The notes below the pieces were generated by a model. That model was not told where the DNA came from. It ran no database searches and saw only the letters and a list, made by a program, of their open reading frames with translations. Below, piece after piece: positions 24,016 to 34,600 of a stretch of 64,000 nt of DNA. Each line of letters begins with the position of its first letter. The first letter of the stretch is position 1. Both the position numbers and the translations under genes were made by a program. This DNA is from Gemmatimonas sp. (GTDB lineage Bacteria > Gemmatimonadota > Gemmatimonadetes > Gemmatimonadales > Gemmatimonadaceae): positions 62,001-126,000 of the forward strand of contig NZ_JANPLK010000002.1 of assembly GCF_031426495.1 (NCBI RefSeq), read 5' to 3'.

Positions 24016-26766
24016 CTACTTGTTGGCGTCGAGCAGCTTCTTCCGCTCCAGCCAGCTTTGTCCGTCGGTGATCCACGCCGCCGGCGGTTCACCCTTCAGG
24101 TAGTGGGCGAACCACTGGAGAATGCGCCGCTCGTAATCCACCGCATTCTCCTTCTTGCCCAGTCCGTGCCCTTCTCCCGGGTACAGCAGCATCACGGCGT
24201 GCTTGCCGGCGCGCCTCGCGTAGTTGTACAGCTCCACGCCCTGACGCATGTCCACGGTGGGATCCTCGCCGCCGATCTCGATCAGCAGCGACTTGGCGCG
24301 CATCTCGTGAATCTTGGTAATCGGCGAGTTGCGCGTCATCGCGGCCACATCCTCCCACGGCGCCACCTGCATGCGGAACTGCCCCGTCTCCCAGTGATCG
24401 AACTCGGGCACCGAACTCCAGTGCATCTGTCCCGCAAAGCTCACCATGTCGGAGATGCCGGCGCCCATCACGGCCGTGGCGAACAGCGAGCTGTGCGTGG
24501 CCAGGAACGCCGCTTCATAGCCACCCTGCGAATGTCCGGCATGACCCACACGGGCGGGATCTACCAGTCCGCGCGCGAGCACGCTGCGCACCGCCGGTTC
24601 GACGGAGTGCAGCACCGAAATGCCGGGCTCACGCGGACGGAACACGATGTCGGGCATCAGCACGAAGTAGCCCTGCTGCGTGAACACGTTCGCGTTGTAG
24701 TAGTCGTTCTCGCGCGGCACGATGTAGCGATGCAATCCCTGCGTGAGTAGCTCATACGTGTACACGATCATCGGATACTTCTTGCCGGGCACATAGTTCG
24801 CCGGGTAGTACAGAATCGCCTGCAGCGGTTTGCCGATGCTGCTGGTGAAGTTCATCAGCTCGGCCTTGCCCCACGCGAAGTCACGCTGAAAGCTGTTCGT
24901 GTTCGACATCGCCTTGGCATTGGCTAAGTCACCGGCCGCCACGTACACGTTGGGCGATTCGTCGAAGCGTTGACGCGTGTACAGGTACGTGTCGCTGCTG
25001 TCCGCCTTCGCTAACGCGGCGAATTGCGCATCCCCAAGCGCGAGCGTCGTCACCGTACCGTTGGCGAGCCGTGCGTAGCCGCTCTGCTTGCTGCGCTTGC
25101 CGTACAGCGACAGATACACCGGCTTCGACACGTCCACCGCGCGGTCGGCCGCCGACCCACCGAAGCCGACGAACGACACCACGCGATGCTCGAGACCGTC
25201 GCGCGCCCCGTTGGTGAGGGCGCGACCGCCCGAGCCGTCGAGGGCCAACGCCCACACATCGTACGCACTATTCACCAGCAACGTCTTGCCATCCTTCGAC
25301 CAGAGCGGCGTGCCGATGGGCGGCAGCACATCCATGGGATGGTCGTCTTCGCGATCCACGAAGTCCACGCGGCCACCGGCCAGGCGCGCCGTGAGATTGG
25401 TGCGCGCGCCGCTCGCCACGTCCACCGCCCAATAGTCGCGTCCATCAAACCAGACATGCCGACGACCGGTGGGATCACCACCGAAGGAGTAGCGGATCTT
25501 CGTGAGCAGTTTCGTGCGCGCGCCCGTAGCCAGATCGACCGTGTAGATATCCAGGTCGCGACGCCCGAACATCTGTCCGAAGGGATAGGGGGTGCGATCA
25601 GTCTCGGTCGCGAACCGATCGCCCTCGAGCACGGTAGTCTGCTCCGCGATATTCGTGCTCAACGCCTTCACACTCGGCGCGTCGAGTAGCCAGCTCGCGA
25701 GCAGCGTGCTGCGCAGATCGCGCTGTTCGCTCGAGCGCTGTTCGGGAATCACGTGCACATCCTTCGGATGCCAGATCTCGACGTCGGAGACTTTCTCGTC
25801 AGTCTTCTTCGGTAGCGCCGCCACCGGCTCGCGCGTGCGCAGTCCCACGTACAGCGTGCGACCATCCTTCGACCACGATGGCCGACGATAGTCGGCAATG
25901 CGAAAACCCGCGGGCACCGCGTGAGCCACATTCGCGTCGAGCACGCGCGGTGCCGCGGCGTCCGCACGGCCGACGTCGCGCCACGCGAGAATCGTATGCG
26001 CCGTATCGGCAAACTCTTTTGCCGATACCGAGCGCAGCGCGGCCAGATCATGGCTGTTTGCGCGCCAGGATAGACCGCGATACACCGACGAGGACGCCTC
26101 GAGCACGTGCACGGCACCGATGCGTCCGTCGTACAACTGCACCGCATTGCCGGCACTGCCCGTCGCCGCGCCGTCGACCATGATCGCGAACGCCAGCTGC
26201 GCGCCTACTCCCGACCATGCCTGCTCGGTCACGTTGTTCAGCACCAGGCGCGTGCCGGACGCCAGCGACAACACCATCACGTCGGAGCTCTTCTTGCCTT
26301 CCGCGGCGTACTTGGTGACCGCGACGAACTGTCCGTCGGCGCTGAACGCGAACGCGCTGGCGTCGGGAATGCCGATCGTATCGCCGGTGTCCAGATTGCG
26401 CGCGCCGAACGCGGTGCGCACCGGTTTCTTTTCTTTGACGAGACGGTCACGTTCCTTGGGTGCCACACCGATCAGATACGCCACCCACTGCGACGTCGCA
26501 GCGAACTGGGACTGCACGCCGTACGGGACGACGATCGTCGTGTCGCGCGTGCCACCGCGAAGCCGCAGCTCATTCTCCTCGTTCACCCGATTCACACCAT
26601 AGGCCAGCCAGCGACCGCTCGGTGCCAATCGGGCCGCCGTCAGCGACTCCCACGTGCCGTAGTCCTGCGCGGTGAGCGTCGGCTTGCCCTGAGCCATCGC
26701 TGGAAAGGCGAAGCCGACGGGAAGCACGAGGGCGGCGAACCATTGAGCGGCAAACCGAGTGGTCAT
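24016..26766 (-). CDS. Exported S9 family prolyl oligopeptidase-like peptidase
   Basis: A 916-residue protein with a signal peptide (cut near AMAQG, residue 24), a large WD40/propeller-like part and a C-terminal alpha/beta-hydrolase domain. The catalytic Ser is in GHSQGG near residue 743, the Asp in IGGEDPTVDM, and the His in GEGHGLG near residue 885. Family enzymes cut oligopeptides. No gene shares its operon. ATG 26766 is chosen because upstream sequence contains no signal peptide-like stretch. Confidence 0.9.
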   Translation of the reverse strand: MTTRFAAQWFAALVLPVGFAFPAMAQGKPTLTAQDYGTWESLTAARLAPSGRWLAYGVNRVNEENELRLRGGTRDTTIVVPYGVQSQFAATSQWVAYLIGVAPKERDRLVKEKKPVRTAFGARNLDTGDTIGIPDASAFAFSADGQFVAVTKYAAEGKKSSDVMVLSLASGTRLVLNNVTEQAWSGVGAQLAFAIMVDGAATGSAGNAVQLYDGRIGAVHVLEASSSVYRGLSWRANSHDLAALRSVSAKEFADTAHTILAWRDVGRADAAAPRVLDANVAHAVPAGFRIADYRRPSWSKDGRTLYVGLRTREPVAALPKKTDEKVSDVEIWHPKDVHVIPEQRSSEQRDLRSTLLASWLLDAPSVKALSTNIAEQTTVLEGDRFATETDRTPYPFGQMFGRRDLDIYTVDLATGARTKLLTKIRYSFGGDPTGRRHVWFDGRDYWAVDVASGARTNLTARLAGGRVDFVDREDDHPMDVLPPIGTPLWSKDGKTLLVNSAYDVWALALDGSGGRALTNGARDGLEHRVVSFVGFGGSAADRAVDVSKPVYLSLYGKRSKQSGYARLANGTVTTLALGDAQFAALAKADSSDTYLYTRQRFDESPNVYVAAGDLANAKAMSNTNSFQRDFAWGKAELMNFTSSIGKPLQAILYYPANYVPGKKYPMIVYTYELLTQGLHRYIVPRENDYYNANVFTQQGYFVLMPDIVFRPREPGISVLHSVEPAVRSVLARGLVDPARVGHAGHSQGGYEAAFLATHSSLFATAVMGAGISDMVSFAGQMHWSSVPEFDHWETGQFRMQVAPWEDVAAMTRNSPITKIHEMRAKSLLIEIGGEDPTVDMRQGVELYNYARRAGKHAVMLLYPGEGHGLGKKENAVDYERRILQWFAHYLKGEPPAAWITDGQSWLERKKLLDANK

Positions 26767-26919
26767 CTGGAAGTTCTGGGGAGCGAGACGGTCGGGCTGA
26801 TCGCCCGATGCTACGATGACACGCGAGAGCGCACAATGGTTCAGGCGTATACAATGGACAGCAGAATAGGACCGACGGTCCGAACTCACTTTCTAACGGT
26901 CTAAACACGTATTTCTCGC

Positions 26920-26949
26920 TTGACACCGCATCGCCCCGCTTCGAATACT
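26920..26949 (+). promoter_or_regulatory. Candidate housekeeping promoter for the BLUF gene
   Basis: TTGACA (26920-26925) is a perfect -35 word and is followed after 18 bp by AATACT, which matches the -10 consensus at four of six positions. It lies about 105 bp before the BLUF gene start and points at it. The region between 26767 and 27052 contains no other gene. Confidence 0.5.
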
Positions 26950-27052
26950 TCGCGGATCCAAAGTGCCTTCGCGTTCGTTTCTGAGTGTGCCGCCCTCCTG
27001 CACGCTCCCGGCGGCCGCCTTTGGACATGACACGTGGCAACGGAGTAGCGGT

Positions 27053-28120
27053 ATGGCGGCGAATCAGACCTCAGAACACAACACGGGCAATGCGTACGGC
27101 CGCGATCAGCGAGCGGCCACGCCGTTGATGACGCTCACCTACCGCAGTCGCGCGACATCACCGCTTTCCGAAACGCAGCTCGGCGACTTGCAGCACAATG
27201 CCGCGGCGCGTAATCGCGCCGAAGGGATCACCGGCATGATGGTCTACAACGATGACCGCTTCTTTCAGTGGCTCGAGGGGCCGCCGGCGAGCATCGCCCG
27301 CATCTGGTCGTCCATCAGCCGCGACCCGCGACACGCCGACATCGAAGCGATCTCGGTGCACACCGCCCCCACGCGGTTGTTCGCGAACTGGAGCCTGAAG
27401 CTCGCCACCGGTCAGGCGGATCCCTTCGTCAGCGAAGTCACCGCCGCCGCCGTGTCGTCCAGCAACGCGGCAGCCGAGCGATTGGCCGCCCTCGCGATTG
27501 CGACCGAACCAACGGAAGCCCGCCTGCTGCTGAACGCCGCCTACGCCGAGTTTTGCTCGATACCGGTGCTCATTGAGCTGCTCATCGAACCCGCCGCGCG
27601 CTGCCTCGGCGATTTATGGGCCGACGACAACTGCGGAGAATACGAAGTCACGCTCGGACTGTGCCGCCTGCAGACGTTCCTGCGCGAAGTCGCCGCCGAC
27701 AGCGTACAGCAACACATCGAGCATCCGCTGGTGGTGCTCGTCGCCCCGTTGCCCGGGGAGATCCATATGCTCGGCGCCACGCTCGACGCTGAAGCGCTCT
27801 GGCAGGCCGGCCACGACACCCGTATCCGCTTTCCGTCCACGGAGCAGGCCCTCGAGCACATCGTGGCGACGAATTGGTTCGACGCCGTCGATCTGTCGCT
27901 CAGCCCTGCGTTCAGCCGCGAGCATCGCATCGACCGCATGAGTCACATCATCGACTCGGTACGCCGGGCCTCGAAGAACCCGGCGCTCGTGGTGATCGCC
28001 GGTGGACGCGCATTCTACGATCGCACCGCGTCGAGCGCCGATGTGCACTCCGATGGCAGCTCGACGTCGGCGGCGCATTTGTCCGCCGACATCGCCCGCG
28101 CCCGCGGCGAACACGTCTAG
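27053..28120 (+). CDS. AppA-like BLUF photoreceptor with SCHIC (cobalamin/heme-binding-fold) domain
   Basis: A 355-residue protein. The BLUF domain (about 24-115) keeps the flavin-photocycle residues Tyr30, Asn54, Gln72 and Trp113, each offset by nine from AppA Tyr21, Asn45, Gln63 and Trp104; AppA Met106 corresponds to Leu115. The rest is a helical cap (LWADDNCGEYEVTLGLCRLQ) plus Rossmann-like part with EIHMLG in the position of the D-x-H-x-x-G signature. In Rhodobacter, AppA senses blue light and redox and antagonises the repressor PpsR. No PpsR gene is visible nearby. Three copies of a 10-bp ACACGCGTCA-type tandem follow its stop (28122-28149). Confidence 0.88.
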   Translation: MAANQTSEHNTGNAYGRDQRAATPLMTLTYRSRATSPLSETQLGDLQHNAAARNRAEGITGMMVYNDDRFFQWLEGPPASIARIWSSISRDPRHADIEAISVHTAPTRLFANWSLKLATGQADPFVSEVTAAAVSSSNAAAERLAALAIATEPTEARLLLNAAYAEFCSIPVLIELLIEPAARCLGDLWADDNCGEYEVTLGLCRLQTFLREVAADSVQQHIEHPLVVLVAPLPGEIHMLGATLDAEALWQAGHDTRIRFPSTEQALEHIVATNWFDAVDLSLSPAFSREHRIDRMSHIIDSVRRASKNPALVVIAGGRAFYDRTASSADVHSDGSSTSAAHLSADIARARGEHV

Positions 28121-28156
28121 AAACGCGTCAACACGCGTCAACACGCGTCGTCGGCG

Positions 28157-29419
28157 TCAGCGCAGACGGTACAGCGCCGCATCGGGATCAGCGACCCCCT
28201 GCAAGGCGGCTGCGATCACTTGAGACGCGATCATGCTGTAGGTGATCCCGTTGCCACCGAATCCCGCCACCACCCATGTGTGTCGCGTGCCGGGCAGTCG
28301 GTCGATCAGCGGCAACGCCGTCGTAGATTCACCGAACGCCCCACCCCACGCGTGACTCACGCGGAATCGGGTGTCTGGCATCAGCGCGTGCACGTCGCGT
28401 TGTATCGCGCGTGTTTTCGCCGCCAATCGACGCGCGACGGTGTAGGCGCTCGCAGCGTCCTCGTCACGACCCCCGGCGATCAGTCTGCCGTCGGCGGTCG
28501 TGCGCAGGTACAGATACGGATCTGATGCTTCCCACACCACCGTGTGGGCGAGCCACGACGGGAATGCGGCGTTCGGCGCACTCGCCACCGCCCACGTGGA
28601 GTGGATGCGATGATCTCGCCTGGGTACCAGTGTGGGGACCTCGTAGCCCGTGCAGAACACGACTTGATTGGCGTACACGCGCGGTCCGTTCGACGTGGCC
28701 AGTTCGACGCCGTGCGCGCCGCTGTCCACACCGGTCACGTTCACGCCGGACAGGATGCGCCCGCCCCGCGCCACGATGCGTCGGAGCAGTGCGGCGGTGA
28801 GCTGCGCGGGATCGGCGGTCGCCGAACCCGGACTCACAATGGCACCGGTACGCGAGATGCCATAGCGCGCCCGCAGCGTGGCGGCAGAGAGAAACGCGCC
28901 CGGCACGCCCGCCTTCTCCCGCGCCTCGACCTCGGCGGCAAGTGCCCGCGCACCGTAGGCATCGCCAGCCAGGTACAGACTGTCGCGCGCACCGAACGCG
29001 CAGCGAATTCGCGCCCGATGCACGAGGCCGCCCAGGTCTCGCACGGCGCGCACCGAACGGCGATACGCGCGCGACGCGGCAGACCACCCGATGGTGCGTG
29101 CCAAACGATGGAGCGGCAAGTCGATCTCGAACTGCAGCAACGCGGTCGAGGCCAGCGTGCTGCCCATCATTGGCGGTCGTCGATCCACCATCGTGACGGC
29201 ACGTCCCGCGTTGATCAACGCGTGCGCCACCAGCGCGCCGCTGATGCCGGTACCGACCACCACGACATCGTCGATGATCTCCCGAACGACACCGGGATCG
29301 ATCAGCGTATGCCGCACGGCGGTGCCCGACGAATCGGCCCAGAGCGAGCGCCCGCGTCGGAGGCGACGGTGGGCGGTGGCCGAACCCGCGCTATCCACCG
29401 ACCACCGATCCCAGCACAC
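28157..29419 (-). CDS. FAD-dependent oxidoreductase (DAO family)
   Basis: A 420-residue protein. The Rossmann FAD-binding motif VVVVGTGISGALVAHAL is near residue 52, and the C-terminal FAD contact is HTWVVAGFGGNGITYSM. The DAO/glycine-oxidase-type fold oxidises amines or similar compounds; the substrate is unknown. The first 40 residues look unusual, so GTG 29317 could be the true start. As given, the start overlaps the DUF1345 gene by 29 bp on the same strand, suggesting a two-gene operon. Confidence 0.8.
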   Translation of the reverse strand: MCWDRWSVDSAGSATAHRRLRRGRSLWADSSGTAVRHTLIDPGVVREIIDDVVVVGTGISGALVAHALINAGRAVTMVDRRPPMMGSTLASTALLQFEIDLPLHRLARTIGWSAASRAYRRSVRAVRDLGGLVHRARIRCAFGARDSLYLAGDAYGARALAAEVEAREKAGVPGAFLSAATLRARYGISRTGAIVSPGSATADPAQLTAALLRRIVARGGRILSGVNVTGVDSGAHGVELATSNGPRVYANQVVFCTGYEVPTLVPRRDHRIHSTWAVASAPNAAFPSWLAHTVVWEASDPYLYLRTTADGRLIAGGRDEDAASAYTVARRLAAKTRAIQRDVHALMPDTRFRVSHAWGGAFGESTTALPLIDRLPGTRHTWVVAGFGGNGITYSMIASQVIAAALQGVADPDAALYRLR

Positions 29420-30134
29420 TGATCAGCAAGGCCACGACCGACGTGTTGAACACCCACGCAATCACGCCGTGCATCAGCGCCGTGCGACGGATGCGCCGAC
29501 CGCGAATCGCTACGTCCGACGTCTGCGCCGTCATGCCGACGACAAACGCGAAGTAGGCAAAGTCGAGATAGTCCGGCAGCCCCTCGGTACCTGGAAAGTC
29601 CAGGGGACCGTTCTCAGCCAACGCCGTGGGCGATGCGTCGTGATACAGATGCGCATAACGCAAGGTGAACACGGTGTGAATCAACGTCCATGCCAGTGCC
29701 ACGGCGGAGAGTGACAGCAGAATGGCCTGGGTGCGCGCACCGCCGACCGCGCCGGCGCTCGCCTTCAACAGCAGCAGTACCGCGAGCAGCGAGGCGCCGG
29801 CGCCCATCAGCACCAGCACCAGCGACGCGGCACGGCTCGGGTCTTCGCGTTTGGCGGACGCGTGAATCTGCGCTGGTCGGAGCGTGAGGATGGTGTACCA
29901 GGTGAACAGCAACGCCGTACCCGCGAAGCCATCCCACGCCGCCACGGCGCGGATCTCCATGGCGAAGCGGGCCGGCAGCAGCATGAGTATGAGCACGCTG
30001 ACGGCCAGCGACCAGGCGAGGCGCGTGCCCGCCCGCAAGTGGGCGAGCCGGTCTCGGAGTCCGGATCCAACTATCGACACGTCGTACACCTGGGGCTCCT
30101 CTCTGCTCGAACCGTCGTCCTGCGGTGGTCTCAC
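29391..30134 (-). CDS. DUF1345 membrane protein
   Basis: A 247-residue membrane protein with about five to six helices. DUF1345 features visible are VAAWDGFAGTALLFTWYTIL, HTVFTLRYAHLYH and the C-terminal DYLDFAYFAFVVGMTAQTSDV and ALMHGVIAWVFNTSVVALLI. Function is unknown for the family. It is the promoter-proximal gene of the pair with the FAD oxidoreductase. It is divergent from the HAB mutase-like gene, with 77 bp between them. Confidence 0.85.
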   Translation of the reverse strand: MRPPQDDGSSREEPQVYDVSIVGSGLRDRLAHLRAGTRLAWSLAVSVLILMLLPARFAMEIRAVAAWDGFAGTALLFTWYTILTLRPAQIHASAKREDPSRAASLVLVLMGAGASLLAVLLLLKASAGAVGGARTQAILLSLSAVALAWTLIHTVFTLRYAHLYHDASPTALAENGPLDFPGTEGLPDYLDFAYFAFVVGMTAQTSDVAIRGRRIRRTALMHGVIAWVFNTSVVALLISVLGSVVGG

Positions 30135-30211
30135 CTCGCGCTATGCCGAACCGCAGCGCAATTTTTCTGCCGCCAGCCCCGATGACTTCCTTCCCTGCGG
30201 AGTGACGTGCG

Positions 30212-30652
30212 ATGTCGAACACCGATGTCGGTAAACGCGTGCTGTGGCATGGCATGCTACTCGTCTTGCTTGGCCTGCTCACGGGTCTGGCGGTCCCGGT
30301 CCTCACCAACCCGCGCATGGGCCTGTCGGCACATCTCGAGGGCGTCATGAACGGGGTGCTGCTCGCCGTGCTCGGACTCGCGTGGCCGCGACTCGTGCTG
30401 ACCGATGCCCAGCGCGGTGCCCTCGCCTGGTTCGCCCTGTACGGAACCTACGGCAATTGGGCGTTCACGTTGCTGGGCGCCGTATTGGGCACCAACAAGA
30501 ACACGCCGATCGCTGGTGCCGGCTACGGGGCGGCGGCGTGGCGGGAGCAGCTCGTCGAAGTCGGTCTCGTGTCGCTGTCGCTTTCGATCATCGCCGCGAT
30601 CGCGCTGGCCGTGTGGGGGCTGCGCCACCGCCGCGACGATTACCGCTCCTGA
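30212..30652 (+). CDS. (Hydroxyamino)benzene mutase-like membrane protein
   Basis: A 146-residue four-helix membrane protein. The features AHLEGVMNGVLLAVLGLAWPRL and ALYGTYGNWAFTLLGAVLGTNKNTPIAGAG match hydroxylaminobenzene mutase (HabA) homologues, which rearrange hydroxylaminobenzene to 2-aminophenol. Related proteins are common in bacteria without known nitroarene use, so the substrate may differ. Its last 13 bases overlap the end of the convergent gene that follows. Confidence 0.8.
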   Translation: MSNTDVGKRVLWHGMLLVLLGLLTGLAVPVLTNPRMGLSAHLEGVMNGVLLAVLGLAWPRLVLTDAQRGALAWFALYGTYGNWAFTLLGAVLGTNKNTPIAGAGYGAAAWREQLVEVGLVSLSLSIIAAIALAVWGLRHRRDDYRS

Positions 30653-31440
30653 CGGACCTGCCGCAACATCGTGTTCGCGTCGATCAGCGTCTCCACCTGC
30701 AGCAACCGTCGTGACTCCTTGCCAATCCACACCACCGATTCGCGCTTCGGCGCCAAGGTGAAGATCACGACGTGCGCCTCTTCGCCGAGCACCGTGGCAC
30801 TACCGGTGACCTCGATGCGATACTCGCGCAGTCCACTATCGGTATCGTATACGCGGAAACGCGCCGCGTAGCCCCTCTCGAGCGGCAGCGAGCGCACGAC
30901 CAGGTCCCAGTTCCCCGAGTCGAAGGGGGCGATGGCCAAGGTGGTGTCGATCGGCAGCGACGGCACATCCACCGGGCCGATCGACCCCTTCACGCGCTTG
31001 CCGCTGAAGTCCAGCGAGATCAATCGCGACGACGACACGTTGCGATGACGACGTGGTGCCAGTGTGCGCGCATCAGTCACAGTGGAGTCGATCAGCGGCG
31101 CGCGACCCGGCGATACGGTGAGCACGCGATGAATCACCGGCACGTCGCCTCGCATCTCGAGCTTTACCACGTCCACGGCGGTGCCCAGCGTCTGCTGCTG
31201 CTCGCCACGATACGCGATCAGCGAGTACTGCACCGAGTCGGCCGTGATACGCGTGCCGCGCAGCGTGGAATCCCCCGGAGTAATCAAGACAGCCTGAATA
31301 GTTGGGGCCGGTGGCGCCTGCTGTGCCTCGAGTGGAGCGTTATGCACCGTCGTCAGCGATCCCCACACGAAGGCGGCCGCCATCGTCTGCAGCATCGAGC
31401 GGGTTCGCGTCAGGAGGCGAGGCATTCTCAAAGCTACCAT
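30640..31440 (-). CDS. Exported beta-rich protein of unknown function (DUF3108-like)
   Basis: A 266-residue protein with an N-terminal hydrophobic stretch (SMLQTMAAAFVWGSL) and cleavage near EAQQAP. After that come alternating beta-strands such as SVQYSLIAYRGEQQ and GYAARFRVYDTDSGLREYRIEV. It resembles outer-membrane or periplasmic lipocalin-like proteins in style. No catalytic motif is visible. It is convergent with the HAB mutase gene, overlapping its stop, and divergent from the TonB receptor. ATG 31425 is an alternative start. Confidence 0.65.
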   Translation of the reverse strand: MVALRMPRLLTRTRSMLQTMAAAFVWGSLTTVHNAPLEAQQAPPAPTIQAVLITPGDSTLRGTRITADSVQYSLIAYRGEQQQTLGTAVDVVKLEMRGDVPVIHRVLTVSPGRAPLIDSTVTDARTLAPRRHRNVSSSRLISLDFSGKRVKGSIGPVDVPSLPIDTTLAIAPFDSGNWDLVVRSLPLERGYAARFRVYDTDSGLREYRIEVTGSATVLGEEAHVVIFTLAPKRESVVWIGKESRRLLQVETLIDANTMLRQVRQER

Positions 31441-31489
31441 CCGCTGGCGCCACAGCTCAAAGCCCACAATCCACCTACTGATAAACCAG

Positions 31490-31518
31490 TTGACATTTCT
31501 CCCCATCAACCCGATACT
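31490..31518 (+). promoter_or_regulatory. Candidate housekeeping promoter of the TonB-dependent receptor
   Basis: TTGACA (31490-31495), a 17-bp spacer, and GATACT (31513-31518), which matches four of six -10 positions, point at the receptor gene 108 bp downstream. The intergenic stretch 31441-31626 is AT-richer than its surroundings and carries no other gene. Confidence 0.55.
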
Positions 31519-31626
31519 ACTGCTTAACTAGTACTGACTTCCCCGTAACAATCCCTTCATGACCGATGCCCACTTCCCTCACCGCGAACGTGCAACCAGT
31601 TCATCCCTGTGAACGTCGTATTGGGC

Positions 31627-34600
31627 ATGAGATTTACTCCCCTGAATGTGGCAGCGATGCTATTGCTCGCTGCCGGCACCCTGCCAGCCCAGAGCGCCGA
31701 CATCGTGCGCGGTCGCGTCCTCGACGACTCCAGCCGCGCCCTCGTGGGCGCCTCCGTCGTCATCACGCGTGGTCCCGACCGCCTGGTGCAGAGTACCGTC
31801 ACCGACTCCGCGGGTCGCTACAGCAGCCGCTTCGAACAAGGAACCGGCGACTATCTCGTGAACGTGTCGTCGCTCGGCTTCCGGACCGCTCGTCGACGCA
31901 TCCAGCGACTCGGCAGCGAACGCGAACTGGTAGCGGATTTCACCATGGGGCGCGATCTGGCCATGCTGGCCGCGGTGAAGGTGACTGCCGCCAAGCCGGT
32001 GCGTGCCAGCGCGACCATTGCATCGCCGTATCAGGCAGAAACGGGCGCCAGCGAGCAGTGGGCCAACGGGGTGGCCGGACGCGTCAGCATCAATGCCGCC
32101 GGCGATCTGGGGGCGATGGCCGGCACGATCCCCGGTGTCACCCTCACCGCCGGTGGACCAACGATGCTCGGCTCCGGCGTCGGGTCGAATCTGACCACGC
32201 TGAACGGCATGGCGATCCCCGGCGGCTCGCTGCCCCGGGCCGCACGCACCGAAATGCGCGTGACCGGCGCGACCTTCGACCCCACTCGCGGTGGATTCGC
32301 CGGCGCTAATATCGATGTACGACTCGGTGCGGGCTCGCGCGATTTCCAGAACCGCAACGCGTTTCTCACGCTCAACGCGCCGCAGCTGCAGCTCACCGAC
32401 AATGTGGGTCGCTCACTCGGTCTCGTGAACGGCGGATTTCGCGGCAGTGTCGGCGCCGACGGCGAAGCGATCACCCGCGTGCTCACGTACAACATCGCGC
32501 TCGACGTGGGCCGCACGGTGAGCGATCCCTCCACGTTGCTGGGTGGGAATGCCGATGCCCTGAAACGCGCCGGTCTCTCGCCCGATTCGGCGCTGCGCGT
32601 ACAACAGGTAGCCAACGCCGTTGGCCTGCCGTTGTCACGCGGCGGTATTCCCACCGCACGTCAGCAGGACAACATCACCTGGCTCGGTCGCATCGATGAC
32701 ATCCGCGATTCGCTCCGCACGCTCACGCTCACCACGTACGCCTCGACAGCCAAGGAAGGGGCGCTGGCCTTCGGTCCATTAGTGGCGCCGGCGGCCGGCG
32801 GCAAGCAGCAACAACGCACGATCGGCGCGCAGTTCCTGCACAGCCAGTTCATGGGCGCCGGCTATCGCACGCTGATGCAGAACCGCCTCGCCATCAGCTC
32901 TGTGCGCGAACAAACGTCGCCGTATGTGCGTCTTCCCGGTGCCACCGTACTCGCGCGCTCGAGTTCCGATGCGGCCACCAGCGACGTCGTGGCGCTCTCG
33001 CTGGGCGGCAATCCGTTCCTTGCCGTCGACGATCGCAAGTGGACGCTGGAAGGCTCCAACGAAATGGTGTGGAATGCGCAGGGCACGAGGCACCGTTTCA
33101 AGACACAGGCGTGGGGACGCGTGGACGGCCTGCAGCAGGACGGACTGCCCAATGCGCTCGGCCAGTACACGTTCAACTCGTTGGCGGATTTTGCCGGCAA
33201 TCGACCGTCGTCCTACACGCGCACGCTGGCCCAGCCCACCCGCAGTGCGACAACGTACAACGGCGCGGTGGCCGTGGCGCACCAGTGGAACCCCACGCGC
33301 TACTTCAGCATGCTGTATGGCGCGCGCGTGGAGATGAATGCGTTCGGTGATGCGCCGCCTACGAACAGCGCGCTCGAGCAGGCCCTTGGCGTGACCACCG
33401 GCCTCGCACCGGCGCGCGTGCACCTCTCGCCGCGCGTGGGCTTCTCGTACACCTACTCGCGCGCCAAGGACAATGGCAACGGGACCAACATGAGCCCGAT
33501 GGGTGTGTTCTACCGGCAGAGTCTCGGCTTCATTCGCGGCGGTATCGGCGAGTTCCGCGACCTGTACAAGCCGAGCATGTTGGCCGATGCCGTAGCCGGC
33601 GCCGGCATTGCCGGCAGTACGCTTTCGCTGTCGTGCGTGGGCGCGCCGATTCCCGTGCCCGATTGGGAGGCGCTGTCGAACGGCGCTGCCACACTGCCGA
33701 GCGCCTGTGCCGACGGCTCGGGTGCGCTTTCCGAGCGTGCGCCGAGCGTGACGTTGGTGGACCGCGGGTTCGATGTGCCGCGCAGCTGGCGCGCGTCGTT
33801 GAACTGGGCCACCAACATCCGGAAGGTCATGGTGAAAGTGGACGCGCTCGGCTCGTATGATCTGTCGCAGCCCAGCACCCTCGACGCCAACTTCGCCGGC
33901 GTGTCGCGTTTCACGCTGCCGGGCGAGAGCAATCGCCCGGTGTTCGTGAGCACCGGGGCGATCGACGCGAATACCGGCTCGGTGTCGGCGAGTGAGTCGC
34001 GCGTCAGCAACGCGTTCGGACGGGTGGCGCTGCGCACCAGCGATCTGCGCGGCTACGGCGGACAGATCACCGGCACGATCGCCCCCGACGTGTTCCGCTT
34101 CCGGCCGCGTGTGCAGTTCTACACGTCGGCGTCGTACACGCTGCAGCAGGTACGTCAGCAGTATCGCGGCTTTGACGGCGGTGGTTTCGGTGACCCTCGC
34201 ACAACGGAATGGGGCACCGGCCCCAATGATGCACGGCATGCGGTCGTGGTGCAGGGCGGCATCGGACTCCCCAAGATCGGTACGATCACGCTTTTCGGTC
34301 GCGTGCAGTCGGGATTGCCATTCACCCCGATCGTGCGCGGCGACATCAACGGCGATGGACGCGCCAACGACCGCGCCTTCGTGCCCAATCCCGCCACCGA
34401 GAGTGATGCCACCACCGCCGCGCAGATGCGTGCGCTCCTGTCGGCCGCTCCCGCCAACGTGCGCGAATGTCTCGAAGCGCAGCAGGGCGCCGTGGCCGGC
34501 CGGATGAGCTGCCGCGGGTCGTGGACACAGCAGTTGAATATGCAGATTCAGCCGCGCATCAACTGGCGTCCGTCGGGCCGTCGTATCACCGCCAACATCG

